A stretch of DNA of 64,000 nt from Pelagibacterium sp. 26DY04 (GCF_031202305.1 NZ_CP101731.1:1488001-1552000); one strand, 5' to 3'; counted from the stretch's first letter, positions 18,059 to 27,196 are shown. The notes: generated by a model not told the origin, from the sequence alone. Numbers and translations are program-made.

Positions 18059-19137
18059 CAAACGCGCCCGTCTTCTCTACGCAGGATCACGGTCAATCCG
18101 ATGACAATGGCGGTGAGCGCTGGACCCCACGCCGCTGCAATCGGGTTGAGAACGCCTGCCGAGCCAGCCCGGTCAGCCATCTCCGTGATTACAAAAACCA
18201 CCAGCCCGAGGACGATGCCATAGACGATGGTCCACCCATAATGCCCTGCTCTTCGATAACCGGCGGTAAAGGCAAACGCAATCAGCAAAGAACCGACAAG
18301 AACGAAAGGAATGGCATTGAGTTTATGGAATCGCGTTTCCGCCGCGGCCAGCGCGAAAGGATCGGCGATTCCGACCCCAAGCGCCTCGCGCAGGTCGAAC
18401 CAGCTCATGTCCTCGGCCGTGCCCAGCTTGAGACTGAGTTCGGACGGGGTGGCGATGGTTGCCAGCGTCATCTCGGAAAAGGGACGGGGAGGGCTGTCGA
18501 CATCGAGAACCACCCCATCGCGAATGTGCCAGGCGCCCGGCTCCAGCGTGGCGTTCTGGGCATGTATGCGTGTGCCCGTGCCGCCCTCAGGCAGGTAGCG
18601 CAGGATGGTGATGTCCCGCAATTCGGTCCCCCCGCGCAGCACGCTGCGCGCGTAGAGCATGTAATCGCCGTCGGTGCCGGTCTGGTTGAACCACGTCTCG
18701 CGATTCTGCACGCCATAGGCCCGGCCCCAGCCGATCTGGGCAGCGTCGAGCTGCTGATAGACCCGGATCGCAAAGCTGTCGACGACGGTGGTGACCACAA
18801 CGCCGGAAATAAGGATCATCAGGATCGGCCATCGCATCGCCGACCAGATCGAGCGTCCCGATGCGCTGATGATCACCATCTCGCGGTGCGAATGAAGGTC
18901 GATCAATCCCACGATCGCGCCGATCAGTACCGTGACCGGCAGGCCGAGAAGGCTCCATCGCAGGGCGCTCAGGAAAGCAAGGCCGGTGGACGTCCACGGG
19001 CCGGCGATCTCGGCTGTCTGATTGAAGCGCCCGGTATCGAGAAATTCGACCAGCAGAATGATGCCGAAGAAAATCCCGACCACCAGCCCGATACGGGCCG
19101 CCAGCCGCACGCATATGACGCGACCGACCCTGTTCAT
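18058..19137 (-). CDS. lptG: LPS export ABC transporter permease LptG
   Basis: An inner-membrane permease of the LptB2FG transporter that extracts LPS. The 359-residue sequence has three N-terminal membrane helices, a periplasmic jellyroll-like domain in the middle and three C-terminal helices, the YjgP/YjgQ layout. I start at the ATG at 19137, which overlaps the lptF stop as ATGA; a longer in-frame version would run into lptF and lacks family similarity. The ATPase LptB and the periplasmic LptA/LptC are not in this window. Confidence 0.92.
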   Translation of the reverse strand: MNRVGRVICVRLAARIGLVVGIFFGIILLVEFLDTGRFNQTAEIAGPWTSTGLAFLSALRWSLLGLPVTVLIGAIVGLIDLHSHREMVIISASGRSIWSAMRWPILMILISGVVVTTVVDSFAIRVYQQLDAAQIGWGRAYGVQNRETWFNQTGTDGDYMLYARSVLRGGTELRDITILRYLPEGGTGTRIHAQNATLEPGAWHIRDGVVLDVDSPPRPFSEMTLATIATPSELSLKLGTAEDMSWFDLREALGVGIADPFALAAAETRFHKLNAIPFVLVGSLLIAFAFTAGYRRAGHYGWTIVYGIVLGLVVFVITEMADRAGSAGVLNPIAAAWGPALTAIVIGLTVILRREDGRV

Positions 19138-20213
19138 GGCGCCAGCCTCCATCGCGGCAGGATGAAGGCACGCCGGCTGCGGACCCAAAGCAGCACGAGC
19201 GCTCCGGCCAGAATGAGCGTTGGAGCGATGTACTGCCGGGCGCCGCCGCCCGAAAAGGCGCCGATAGCCTGCTCGGCAAAGGCGATCAGCAAAATGACGA
19301 GCTCGACGGGTATCCGCCGCCGGCCGCGCCCGCCATCGGGATAGGCGCAGAGGGCGGCGGCGAGCGCACAGATGGCCAGCGCGCGCAGCGTATCGGCAAG
19401 CCGGGCGTGAACGATCCTCATGGCCCGCTCGCCTTCGTCTCCAGCCGCTACGGCCATGAGCAGCGAGATGCTGTCGGTCTGGTCGAGCCCCTGTGTCGCC
19501 GACGCCGCATCGAGCAGGCTCGCAAGGCTGATATGGTATTGTGAAAACTGGATCTGGCTCAGGCCGGACTGGCCGGCGCTTTCATATTGAATGGCGCCGT
19601 TGTTGAGGATGAGCTGGTAACCGGTCTCGTCCTGAAACACCGAAGCGGTTTCAGCGAAATAGGTGCGGCGGGTCTCGTTTGTCGTATCATCGAAAAAGAA
19701 GTCGACAAGCGTGCCGTCGCGCTCTCGGGCCGCGATCGAAAACACCAGCCCCTCTTCGACTTCCGTGAACCGTCCCGGCACAAGGGCGCGCCCGACGATG
19801 TCGGCGGCGATCTGAGCGGACCAATCGGCGGAAATCCGCCGTGCATTGGGCTCGATCCAATTGGCCACCAATGTCACGGCAGCCGCGCCGACAAGCGTGA
19901 ACGAAACAATGGCTTGCCACAAGGATCCGGTCCGCTGCGCGGCATGGATGGTGTGCAGTTCCCGCGACGATTGGAGCGCCCGCAGCCCGCGTACCAGCCC
20001 GATGGCGAAGCAGACATAGAGAATCGAGCGCGCGAAGGTGGGCGTGGTAAGGGCGCTCTGGCCCATGAGCGTGAGAAAATTCTGCCCCTGGGCCGAAACC
20101 AGGTCGAACAGGCGCAAAAGCTGCATGAGCCAGATCAGCGCGCCGCCCGCCGCAAAGATGGTGAGCGCCTGCGCGAAAAATTGGCTCTGCAGGTAACGCG
20201 ACAGCCTGTCCAT
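19134..20213 (-). CDS. lptF: LPS export ABC transporter permease LptF
   Basis: The second permease of LptB2FG. The 359-residue product opens MDRLSRYLQSQFF, typical of LptF, with membrane segments near both ends (about 15-35, 55-75, 95-115, then three near the C-terminus) and a periplasmic middle. The ATG at 20213 is preceded by AAAGGATTCC. A longer in-frame start 102 bases upstream was rejected. It heads the minus-strand run lptF-lptG-lptD-surA-pdxA-rsmA and diverges from pepA, the usual alphaproteobacterial arrangement. Confidence 0.93.
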   Translation of the reverse strand: MDRLSRYLQSQFFAQALTIFAAGGALIWLMQLLRLFDLVSAQGQNFLTLMGQSALTTPTFARSILYVCFAIGLVRGLRALQSSRELHTIHAAQRTGSLWQAIVSFTLVGAAAVTLVANWIEPNARRISADWSAQIAADIVGRALVPGRFTEVEEGLVFSIAARERDGTLVDFFFDDTTNETRRTYFAETASVFQDETGYQLILNNGAIQYESAGQSGLSQIQFSQYHISLASLLDAASATQGLDQTDSISLLMAVAAGDEGERAMRIVHARLADTLRALAICALAAALCAYPDGGRGRRRIPVELVILLIAFAEQAIGAFSGGGARQYIAPTLILAGALVLLWVRSRRAFILPRWRLAP

Positions 20214-20314
20214 GGAATCCTTTGCCGGTCGGTGCGTTGGTCTTCTAGCCTGTTCATCCGCCGGGCAAAAGCGCACGAGAGCAACACGCGGCGTGCAAAC
20301 ATCTCCTTCGCGCA

Positions 20315-20342
20315 TTGACGCGGCGCTGGCGGGCGATAATGC
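20315..20342 (+). promoter_or_regulatory. Candidate pepA promoter
   Basis: TTGACG and TAATGC are separated by 16 bases in the spacer between divergent lptF and pepA, about 60 bases before the pepA ATG. Plausible by sequence only. Confidence 0.35.
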
Positions 20343-20400
20343 TCAGCGGCGTGCTGCCGGCGAATCCGCCGGATGGTGCTTCTCTTGCCCAGGTTCTTCC

Positions 20401-21891
20401 ATGCCCGAATTCCTTTCCATCAGCCTTTCCGAACAACCGCCGCAGACAGCGCAAGCTCTCGTTTTCTACGCCGATGAAAGCGGGCCATTGGGGCCGGTTG
20501 GAGGCGCAATCTGGGCGCGGACAGGGCTCGATTTCGCGAGGATCGCCAAAGCCACCGGTTTTTCCGGCCGGCCGGGGCATATGATCGATATCGCCGCGCC
20601 TGCCGGGCTCGACTGCGAACGCCTCGTCGTGCTCGGGCGCGGCGAAGATGGCCAGGCACAAACCGAAGCGGCCTGGGCCGACCGCGGTGGATCGCTTTTC
20701 GCCAAGCTCGATGGCGCCAGGATTCGCGATGCGGCCGTCATTCTGGACGAGCCCGGTATCGCGCCCCGGCAGGTCGCCGCTCTCGCCGCCGGCGCCACGC
20801 TCCGCTCATACCGCTTCGACAAATACATCAAGCGCGGCAATGGCCGCGTCCATGACCGGCTCTCGCTCACCATTGCCGCCGGCGCGCCCAAGGATATCGG
20901 GGCAGAGCTGGATCAGGCGCTTGCCGTGGCCACCGGAACCATTCTCGCCCGCGATCTCGTCAACGAACCAGCCAACCTTCTGGGCCCCGAGGAGATGGCG
21001 CAAGTCGCGCAGGGCCTTTCGGAAATCGGGGTTTCCGTCGAAGTCCTGACCGAAAAGGAAATGCAAAAGCTCGGCATGGGAGCGTTGCTGGCTGTCGGCC
21101 GGGGCTCGGTCCGCCCACCCCGGCTGGTGGTCATGCAGTGGAACGGCGGCAAAAAGCAGCAGGACCCGGTGGCCTTTGTCGGCAAGGGCATTGTTTTCGA
21201 CACCGGCGGCATTTCCATCAAGGGCGCCGCGTCGATGGAAAATATGAAGGGCGACATGGCCGGCGCCGCCGCAATTATCGGCGTCATGCAAGCCCTTGCC
21301 AGCCGAAAGGCAAAGGTCAACGCGATCGGCATCCTCGCACTCGCCGAGAACATGCCCGACGGCAATGCCTTCCGCCCGGGCGACATCATCACCGCGATGT
21401 CGGGCGAAACGATCGAGATCATCTCGACCGACGCCGAAGGCCGGCTGGTCCTTGCCGATGCCCTCTGGTACTGCCGCGAAAGATTCAAGCCCCAGGCCAT
21501 GGTGGACATCGCAACCCTCACTGGCGCTATCCTCGTCGCGCTCGGCAACGACTATGCCGGGGTTTTCACCAACACCGACTCCCTTGCCGCGGGTTTGCAG
21601 CAGGCCGGCCTCGCCACCGGCGAAAAAGTCTGGCATCTGCCCATCGGCCACGCTTACGACAAGCTCATCGAAAGCCGGTTCGCCGACATCAAGAACCAGG
21701 GTGGCCGCAATGGCGGAGCGTCCATCGCCGCCCAGTTCCTTTCCCATTTCGTCGGCGACGTGCCCTGGGCCCATGTGGATATCGCCGGCACGGGCTTTGG
21801 CGTTCCGTCCTCGGAAACCAACTCCTCCTGGGGCACCGGCTTCGGGGTGGCGCTTTTCGACAGGTTCGTCCGAGACAATTATGAAGGGTAG
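20401..21891 (+). CDS. pepA: Leucyl aminopeptidase PepA (family M17)
   Basis: A cytosolic di-zinc aminopeptidase that removes N-terminal residues from peptides. In E. coli it also binds DNA in Xer recombination; that role is not evident here. The 496-residue protein has a variable N-terminal domain and a C-terminal M17 catalytic domain with GKGIVFDTGGISIKGA and STDAEGRLVLADAL (the family motif is NTDAEGRL, with Ser replacing Asn here). The ATG at 20401 gives MPEFLSISL and follows the divergent spacer to lptF. It is followed by holC after 12 bases, a common alphaproteobacterial pair. Confidence 0.95.
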   Translation: MPEFLSISLSEQPPQTAQALVFYADESGPLGPVGGAIWARTGLDFARIAKATGFSGRPGHMIDIAAPAGLDCERLVVLGRGEDGQAQTEAAWADRGGSLFAKLDGARIRDAAVILDEPGIAPRQVAALAAGATLRSYRFDKYIKRGNGRVHDRLSLTIAAGAPKDIGAELDQALAVATGTILARDLVNEPANLLGPEEMAQVAQGLSEIGVSVEVLTEKEMQKLGMGALLAVGRGSVRPPRLVVMQWNGGKKQQDPVAFVGKGIVFDTGGISIKGAASMENMKGDMAGAAAIIGVMQALASRKAKVNAIGILALAENMPDGNAFRPGDIITAMSGETIEIISTDAEGRLVLADALWYCRERFKPQAMVDIATLTGAILVALGNDYAGVFTNTDSLAAGLQQAGLATGEKVWHLPIGHAYDKLIESRFADIKNQGGRNGGASIAAQFLSHFVGDVPWAHVDIAGTGFGVPSSETNSSWGTGFGVALFDRFVRDNYEG

Positions 21892-21903
21892 GCAGGAACC
21901 GCA

Positions 21904-22353
21904 ATGACCGACCTCTTGTTCTACCACCTCGAAACCCGTCCGCTGGAATCGGTGCTGCCCGCGCTGCTCGAAAAAACGCTCGATCGCGGCTGGCGCGCGG
22001 TGGTGGAAGTCGGAAGCGGCGAGCGCCTCGAAGCGCTCGACAGTGCGCTCTGGACCTATACCGACGACGGTTTCCTCCCGCACGGCATCGCGCGGGGGAA
22101 CGAGCATGACGCCGATCAGCCCGTGATCCTGACGGCAGGCGACGAAAACCCGAACCACGCGGCGATCCGCTTTTTTGTCGATCGCGCCACCCCGCGCGAG
22201 CTCCATGGCTATGAGCGGCTGGTCTATATCTTCAACGGCCACGACCCGGACGCCGTGACCGAAGCGCGAGACGTCTGGCGCAATCTCCGATCAACCTACG
22301 ATCTTACCTACTGGCAGCAGGACGCCGGCGGGCGGTGGAGCAAGAAGGCCTGA
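21904..22353 (+). CDS. holC: DNA polymerase III subunit chi
   Basis: A clamp-loader accessory subunit that binds SSB. The 149-residue sequence shows the HolC pattern: an opening like FYHLETRPLE, then LPALLEKTLDRGWRAVV, LDSALWTYTDDGFLPHG and a C-terminal YERLVYIFNGHD segment. It starts after an AGGAACC ribosome-binding site, 12 bases downstream of pepA. Its stop shares one base with the next gene (TGATG). Confidence 0.92.
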   Translation: MTDLLFYHLETRPLESVLPALLEKTLDRGWRAVVEVGSGERLEALDSALWTYTDDGFLPHGIARGNEHDADQPVILTAGDENPNHAAIRFFVDRATPRELHGYERLVYIFNGHDPDAVTEARDVWRNLRSTYDLTYWQQDAGGRWSKKA

Positions 22354-22970
22354 TGGACGCCCCGTTCGACACCAAGGTCCGCCACACTCCGCTCGAGGAT
22401 ATCCTTGCCATCCTGCTCGGCACCTTGTTCGTGGGCCTTGGCGTCACGTTCTACTCCGAAGCCCAGATCACCACGGGCAGCACGGCGGGATTGGCGCTTC
22501 TGGTGCAATACGCCACCGGCCTGCCGTTCGGCGCCGTGTTTTTCGTGGTCAACCTGCCGTTCTACATCCTGGCGTTCCTGCGCATGGGCTGGCGGTTTAC
22601 GCTCAAGACCTTCATCGCCGTCGGCCTGGTTTCGATCTATCCGGCACTCATGCCCGGCTGGCTCAATATCGGAGGCATCGATCCGCTCTTTGCCGCCATT
22701 GCCGGCGGCGCCATGATGGGCATGGGCATTCTGGCCCTGTTCCGCCACCGCGCCAGCCTGGGCGGGGTCAACATCCTGGCGCTCTATCTCCAGGACAATC
22801 ACAATATTCCCGCCGGCTATGTGCAGTTGGGCATCGATTTCCTGATCCTGGTCGCCGCCCTGTTCATCCTGCCTCTGGACCGCGTCGCGCTCTCGCTGGT
22901 CGGGGCGGCGTTCATGAGCCTCGTGATCATTCTCAACCACAAGCCCGGCCGCTATATGGGGGTGAGTTAG
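22353..22970 (+). CDS. YitT family membrane protein
   Basis: A 205-residue integral membrane protein of the YitT/DUF161 type, with about five hydrophobic segments and the family-like phrase TTGSTAGLALLVQYATGLPFG. Its biochemical role is not established. The ATG at 22353 overlaps the holC stop by one base, so it is probably expressed with pepA-holC. It lacks the soluble C-terminal domain (DUF2179) of the longer Bacillus YitT proteins. It ends one base before the convergent DUF4344 gene, and I saw no terminator between them. Confidence 0.85.
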   Translation: MDAPFDTKVRHTPLEDILAILLGTLFVGLGVTFYSEAQITTGSTAGLALLVQYATGLPFGAVFFVVNLPFYILAFLRMGWRFTLKTFIAVGLVSIYPALMPGWLNIGGIDPLFAAIAGGAMMGMGILALFRHRASLGGVNILALYLQDNHNIPAGYVQLGIDFLILVAALFILPLDRVALSLVGAAFMSLVIILNHKPGRYMGVS

Positions 22971-22971
22971 A

Positions 22972-23835
22972 TTATTCCGGTCGTCCGAGCTTTTCGAGCT
23001 TGAGCTTGCGCACCAGCGCGAAGTGCTCACGCACCGGCATGACTTCGGTCACGAACAGATCGTAGAAGAAGTCGACCCATTCGTAGCACAGGATCACTTC
23101 GCGCGTTTCGAGGTCGTAGAACGCATTGACCTCGCCGCAACTCTCGGCAGTCATCCGCACGGGGTTGGGCAGAACGAAGTTCTTGGCTACCCAGTCCGCA
23201 TAGAATTCAAGCACGCGTTCTTGCCGGAGCAGGGCTTCGACGTCCGGATATTCCCCGCGGCTGTCGCGATACTGAATATCGATCGCCGCATCGATCGCGC
23301 CCACCCGGCGATAAGGTTCGAGAACGGTGTTCCAGCCCTGTTCGGCGATGCGATAATCTTCGGCGCAACTGTTCTGCCGATCGATGGGCAGCGAAATGCG
23401 CGTCGCATAATGGGTGTGCTTGTCGTAGTCGCTTCCCACCATAAGGCAGGCGATGGCGTAGGAACGCTGGATATCCAGGCTGTGGGCGCCGTAAAAATCG
23501 GCGTTCACATAGCCGCGCGTCGGCCGGGTCGCTTCCGAATAGAGCCAGCCGTCCACGGTGTCCTGCAGGGCTGCGACATCGGCCTGCGTGCCGGTTTCGA
23601 GCATCATGACCGTTGCCATCGTATCGACGGCATCTTCCTCGCGCCCCAATACGGGAAGGTTGAGTTGGTCGACCAGAAGGTGGCCGATCTCATGAAGCAT
23701 GGTGTGCCGCACATTGCCCATGACGAACTGGACCGCAGCCTCGTGCTGCTCGTTGGTCAGCCGGGGCTGCTGGGCGCTGCTTGGTGCGACGCTCGCCAGC
23801 AGCACCATTGCGGCAGCGATCAAACGTTTGGCCAT
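22972..23835 (-). CDS. Exported DUF4344 putative metallopeptidase
   Basis: A 287-residue protein with a signal peptide (cleavage near PSSAQQ, about residue 22) and a zinc-protease motif H48-E49-I50-G51-H52 followed by Glu residues in GREEDAVD, which could supply the third metal ligand. Four further Cys (in IACLM, NSCAED, ESCGEV and ILCYEW) may form disulfides in the periplasm. The layout matches the DUF4344 family, which is annotated as a putative metallopeptidase; no substrate is known. I chose the ATG at 23835 because it opens the signal peptide; an in-frame extension of 16 residues is unlikely. It stands alone between yitT and the ABC-F gene. Confidence 0.78.
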   Translation of the reverse strand: MAKRLIAAAMVLLASVAPSSAQQPRLTNEQHEAAVQFVMGNVRHTMLHEIGHLLVDQLNLPVLGREEDAVDTMATVMMLETGTQADVAALQDTVDGWLYSEATRPTRGYVNADFYGAHSLDIQRSYAIACLMVGSDYDKHTHYATRISLPIDRQNSCAEDYRIAEQGWNTVLEPYRRVGAIDAAIDIQYRDSRGEYPDVEALLRQERVLEFYADWVAKNFVLPNPVRMTAESCGEVNAFYDLETREVILCYEWVDFFYDLFVTEVMPVREHFALVRKLKLEKLGRPE

Positions 23836-23932
23836 TGGTCCCTCGTCCGGCACTGATGGGCGTGGCAGCACTTTAGCCTGCACCTTTTCGAGAGGCTAGA
23901 TCGTGCGGCCGGAGCAGTAAATAACTGGTCCA

Positions 23933-25813
23933 CTATTGCGCATCAGCCTGCGCCGCTTCCAGTTCGGCGCTCTTTTCCAGCCAGCTATCTTCCAGTGCGG
24001 CGATATCGTCTTCGAAGCGCGATTTCTCGATGCCCAGCTTTATGGCCTTGTCCGGATCGCCGGTATAGAGCGCGGGGTCGTCGAGCTGCTTGTCGATCTT
24101 GGCGAGGTCCTTGCGCTTCCATTCGAGCTTCTGCTCGATCGATTTGATCTCCTTGCGCAGCGGCGCCAGCTCTGCCCGCCTTGCCGCCGCTTCCTGGCGC
24201 TCCCGCTTGCGGTCGGATGCCGAAGCGCCGGCTCCGTTGCCATTGCCGGAACCGCCGGAGGTCAGGTTGCGCTGGTAGCCGTCGAGATCGTCTTCAAAGA
24301 GCGAGACGGTGCCGTTCTCGGCGATCCAAAGCGTGTCGCATGTCGCCTCGATCAGGTGCCGGTCGTGCGAGATGATCAGCACCGCGCCCTTGTAGTCGTT
24401 GAGCGCGTGGACCAGCGCATCCCGGCTGTCGATGTCCAGGTGGTTGGTCGGTTCGTCGAGCACCAGCATTCCCGGGCCGTTGAATGTAATCAGCCCCATC
24501 AGAAGCCGTGCCCGTTCCCCGCCCGAGAGGTTCTTGGCCTTGGTGTCCATCCGCGTGGTGGACAGGCCCATCTGGGCCACGCGCGCGCGGCGCTTGGCTT
24601 CGCTCTCCATGGGCATCAGATCGATGACATGCTCGTAGGGCGTCTGCTCGGGCTTGAGGTGGTCGAGCTGGTGCTGCGCGAAATAGGCGACCTCCAGCGT
24701 CTTGGCCTTGAGCATCTGGCCGCCCATGGGCTTGAGCTCGCCCGAGAGCAGCTTGGCGAACGTCGATTTGCCGTTGCCGTTCGGGCCGATTAGCGCGATC
24801 CGGTCGTCGGGATCGATGCGGTTGGTGATGCGTGAGAGGATAACCTTGTCGCCATAACCCACCGAAACGTTGTCGAAGGTGATCATCGGCGTCGCCGGCG
24901 CCTTTTTCGGCTGTTGGAAGCTGAACGGCGCCGCATATTCGTCAAACAGCGCTTCGGGCGGCCTGAGCTTCTGGATCGCCTTCAAGCGGCTCTGCGCCTG
25001 CTTGGCCTTGGTGGCCTTGGCGCGGAAGCGGTCGACGAATTTCTGCATGTGCTCGATCTGGGCGAGCGTCTTTTCCCGCGCCTTGTTCTGCAGCTCCATC
25101 TGCATGCGGCGCGTTTCCTCGAACGTGTCGTAATTGCCCTTGTAGAAGGTCAGCTTGCCCCGTTCGAGATGGATGATCGAATTGACCGCCTTGTTGAGCA
25201 GGTCGCGGTCGTGGGAGATCATGAAGACGGTGTAGGGATAGGTCGCCAGATAGCGCTCCAGCCACAGCGTGCCTTCGAGGTCGAGATAGTTGGTGGGTTC
25301 GTCGAGCAGCAGCAGGTCGGGCTGGCTGAACAGCACACCGGCCAGGGCAACGCGCATGCGCCAGCCGCCCGACAGTTCGCTGCACGGTCCGCTCTGGCGC
25401 TCGAGCGAAAAACCGAGACCCTTGAGGATGGCGCTTGCCCGTGCCTCGGCGGTGTGCGCGTCGATGTCGGCCAGCCGCGTATGGATTTCCGCGATCCGGT
25501 GCGGGTCCTCGGCCGTCTCGGCCTCGGCAAGCAGCGCCGTCCGCTCCTTGTCGGCGGTGAGCACCATGTCGAGCACGCTCATCTCGCTCGCCGGAGCTTC
25601 CTGCGCCACGGCCCCGATCCGGGCGCGCTTGGCAAGCTCGATCGATCCCTGCTCGGGAGCGAGAAAACCCTGGATCAACTGGAACAGCGTGGTCTTGCCC
25701 GACCCGTTCTTGCCCACAAAGCCGGTCTTGGACCCGGTCGGCAACGTCACCGACGCCCCTTCGAACAGCGGCCGTCCGGCGATCTTGTAATGGAGATTGG
25801 TGATGGTGAGCAT
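23933..25813 (-). CDS. ABC-F family ATP-binding protein (YheS/Uup-like)
   Basis: A soluble protein with two ABC ATPase domains and no membrane segment, 626 residues. Known ABC-F proteins act on the ribosome. Domain 1 has Walker A GKNGSGKTT and signature LSGGWRMR; domain 2 has GPNGNGKST and LSGGERAR. Both have LDEPTN Walker B extensions. Between them is the ABC-F linker, rich in Lys and Arg (LQNKAREKTLAQIEHMQ). After domain 2 comes a Lys/Glu-rich coiled coil (about 540-620), possibly binding nucleic acid. The ATG at 25813 gives MLTITNLHYK; a 13-residue upstream extension was rejected. I cannot separate the YheS, Uup and EttA subgroups by eye; overall it is nearest YheS. Confidence 0.9.
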   Translation of the reverse strand: MLTITNLHYKIAGRPLFEGASVTLPTGSKTGFVGKNGSGKTTLFQLIQGFLAPEQGSIELAKRARIGAVAQEAPASEMSVLDMVLTADKERTALLAEAETAEDPHRIAEIHTRLADIDAHTAEARASAILKGLGFSLERQSGPCSELSGGWRMRVALAGVLFSQPDLLLLDEPTNYLDLEGTLWLERYLATYPYTVFMISHDRDLLNKAVNSIIHLERGKLTFYKGNYDTFEETRRMQMELQNKAREKTLAQIEHMQKFVDRFRAKATKAKQAQSRLKAIQKLRPPEALFDEYAAPFSFQQPKKAPATPMITFDNVSVGYGDKVILSRITNRIDPDDRIALIGPNGNGKSTFAKLLSGELKPMGGQMLKAKTLEVAYFAQHQLDHLKPEQTPYEHVIDLMPMESEAKRRARVAQMGLSTTRMDTKAKNLSGGERARLLMGLITFNGPGMLVLDEPTNHLDIDSRDALVHALNDYKGAVLIISHDRHLIEATCDTLWIAENGTVSLFEDDLDGYQRNLTSGGSGNGNGAGASASDRKRERQEAAARRAELAPLRKEIKSIEQKLEWKRKDLAKIDKQLDDPALYTGDPDKAIKLGIEKSRFEDDIAALEDSWLEKSAELEAAQADAQ

Positions 25814-25880
25814 GATGGCGCGGTGAGTATAGGCGGAAAGGGCAGGGCGCAAGCCTTGTGATTGGTTCCGGTATGCCTAT

Positions 25881-25895
25881 GTGTTACAGTGTCAC
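25881..25895. promoter_or_regulatory. Candidate operator of the toxin-antitoxin operon
   Basis: The imperfect palindrome GTGTTACAGTGTCAC lies 25 bases before the antitoxin start, overlapping where a promoter (TTGTGA, 16 bases, TATGTG) would fall. Antitoxins of this class usually repress their own operon. Confidence 0.3.
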
Positions 25896-25919
25896 TACCT
25901 TGCAATGCGGAGAGCGCAC

Positions 25920-26207
25920 ATGGCTGAGTCCACTTTCACCTTTCGCGTCGACGAAGATCTGAAACGCCAATTCGCCGACATCGCCAAGTCCAAGGATCGC
26001 ACCGGAGCCCAACTCATCCGTGACTTCATGCGTGAGACGATCGCAAAACAGCAGGAAGAGGCCGAGTATGATGCCTGGTTTCGGGCCAAGGTACAGCAAG
26101 GGCTGGATGAAGCCGATGCCGGATTGGGTATACCGCACGAGGAAGTCGAAGAATATTTCGCCAAACTCAAAGCCGAGATGTCGCGTAAGATTGAGACAGC
26201 CTCGTGA
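25920..26207 (+). CDS. RHH antitoxin (RelB/ParD-like)
   Basis: A 95-residue protein opening with a ribbon-helix-helix domain (TFTFRVDEDLKRQFADIAK, then an RTGAQLIRDFMR helix), as in RelB/ParD/DinJ antitoxins. The acidic C-terminal half would wrap the toxin. It starts at the ATG at 25920, and its stop overlaps the toxin start as GTGA. RHH antitoxins neutralise their partner and repress their own promoter; the palindrome just upstream is a candidate site. Confidence 0.85.
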   Translation: MAESTFTFRVDEDLKRQFADIAKSKDRTGAQLIRDFMRETIAKQQEEAEYDAWFRAKVQQGLDEADAGLGIPHEEVEEYFAKLKAEMSRKIETAS

Positions 26208-26476
26208 AGCTGGTCTGGCAGCCGAGTGCTCGACAAGATCGCGAACGCATCTATCGCTATATATATGCAAACGCGCCGAAGTCTGCGCAGCAGCTTGATC
26301 TGATATTCAAGCAGGCTGCGCTTGGGCTCATCGACTATCCGGAGCGAGGCCGTAGCGGCCGGATAGCCGGCACGCGGGAATTGGTTGTCCACCCCAATTA
26401 TATTCTTGTCTATCGGCTAAAGCCCGATCTCATTGAAATCCTCACCGTCATCCACGCCGCCCAGCGCTGGCCGTAA
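26204..26476 (+). CDS. RelE/ParE-superfamily toxin
   Basis: A 90-residue basic protein with the RelE/ParE fold pattern: a helical start ([22 protein letters not shown]), [22 protein letters not shown], and the end [22 protein letters not shown]. The PERGR...GTREL phrase and the HAAQRW end fit ParE-type toxins, which act on gyrase, better than RelE ribonucleases, but this is not decisive. It starts at GTG (26204) inside the antitoxin stop and so depends on translational coupling. Confidence 0.85.
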   Translation: MKLVWQPSARQDRERIYRYIYANAPKSAQQLDLIFKQAALGLIDYPERGRSGRIAGTRELVVHPNYILVYRLKPDLIEILTVIHAAQRWP

Positions 26477-26564
26477 CCTCTCTCGCGCCGTCTTGCCACT
26501 GCCATTGAGGGACGCTAAAAGGCGCCACCTTTCCGATCCCATTCCTAAACAGGACATCGACCAC

Positions 26565-26987
26565 ATGGCCATTCAGCGCACCTTTTCGATCATCAAGCCG
26601 GACGCCACGGCTCGCAACCTCACCGGCAAGATCATCTCCAAGTTCGAGGACGCCGGTCTTCGCGTCGTTGCTTCCAAGCGCATCCGCATGACCCGCGAGC
26701 AGGCCGAAGGCTTCTACGCCGTCCACAAGGACCGCCCGTTCTTCGGCGAACTGGTGGATTTCATGATCTCCGGCCCGGTCGTCGTTCAGGTGCTCGAAGG
26801 TGAAGACGCCATCGCCAAGAACCGCGAAGTGATGGGCGCCACCAACCCGGAAAACGCTGCCGAAGGCACCATCCGCAAGGAATTCGCCCTCTCGGTCGGC
26901 GAAAACTCGGTTCACGGTTCGGATGCCCCGGAAACCGCAGCAGAAGAAATCAAATTCTTCTTCAAAGACGAAGAAATCGTGGGGTGA
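26565..26987 (+). CDS. ndk: Nucleoside diphosphate kinase
   Basis: Transfers the terminal phosphate between nucleoside triphosphates and diphosphates through a phosphohistidine. The 140-residue protein has the family opening [17 protein letters not shown] and the catalytic H117 in [13 protein letters not shown] start at the ATG at 26565 and reject a 44-residue in-frame extension. It stands alone on the plus strand, followed by a cluster of palindromic repeats and then a terminator. Confidence 0.97.
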   Translation: MAIQRTFSIIKPDATARNLTGKIISKFEDAGLRVVASKRIRMTREQAEGFYAVHKDRPFFGELVDFMISGPVVVQVLEGEDAIAKNREVMGATNPENAAEGTIRKEFALSVGENSVHGSDAPETAAEEIKFFFKDEEIVG

Positions 26988-27004
26988 GGCGCGACCCGAA
27001 GGGG

Positions 27005-27171
27005 CAAATCATGCCGGTGGCATGATTTGAGCGCCGAACGCCCGGAGCATAGGCGACGGGCCGGGATAGGCACGACCTCACGCATGTGAGGTCAAATCGC
27101 TCCGGTGGAGCGATTTGAGTGCCGAATGCGCGAGGCTACGCCGAACGCCCCGAGCATAGGCGACGGGCCGG
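27005..27171. repeat. Composite palindromic repeat after ndk
   Basis: Two 25-base palindromes (27005-27029 and 27093-27117) share their outer arms CAAATC/GATTTG and the central CCGGTGG. Their three inner pairs differ and remain complementary: ATG/CAT in the first, GCT/AGC in the second. A third palindrome, ACCTCACG-CA-TGTGAGGT, occupies 27075-27092. A direct repeat of about 31 bases containing AGCATAGGCGACGGGCCGG lies at 27034-27064 and 27141-27171 with one mismatch. Dispersed elements of this style are common in Hyphomicrobiales genomes; no coding sequence is involved. Confidence 0.8.
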
Positions 27172-27196
27172 AAGGCACAACGCCGCCAAAATCATC

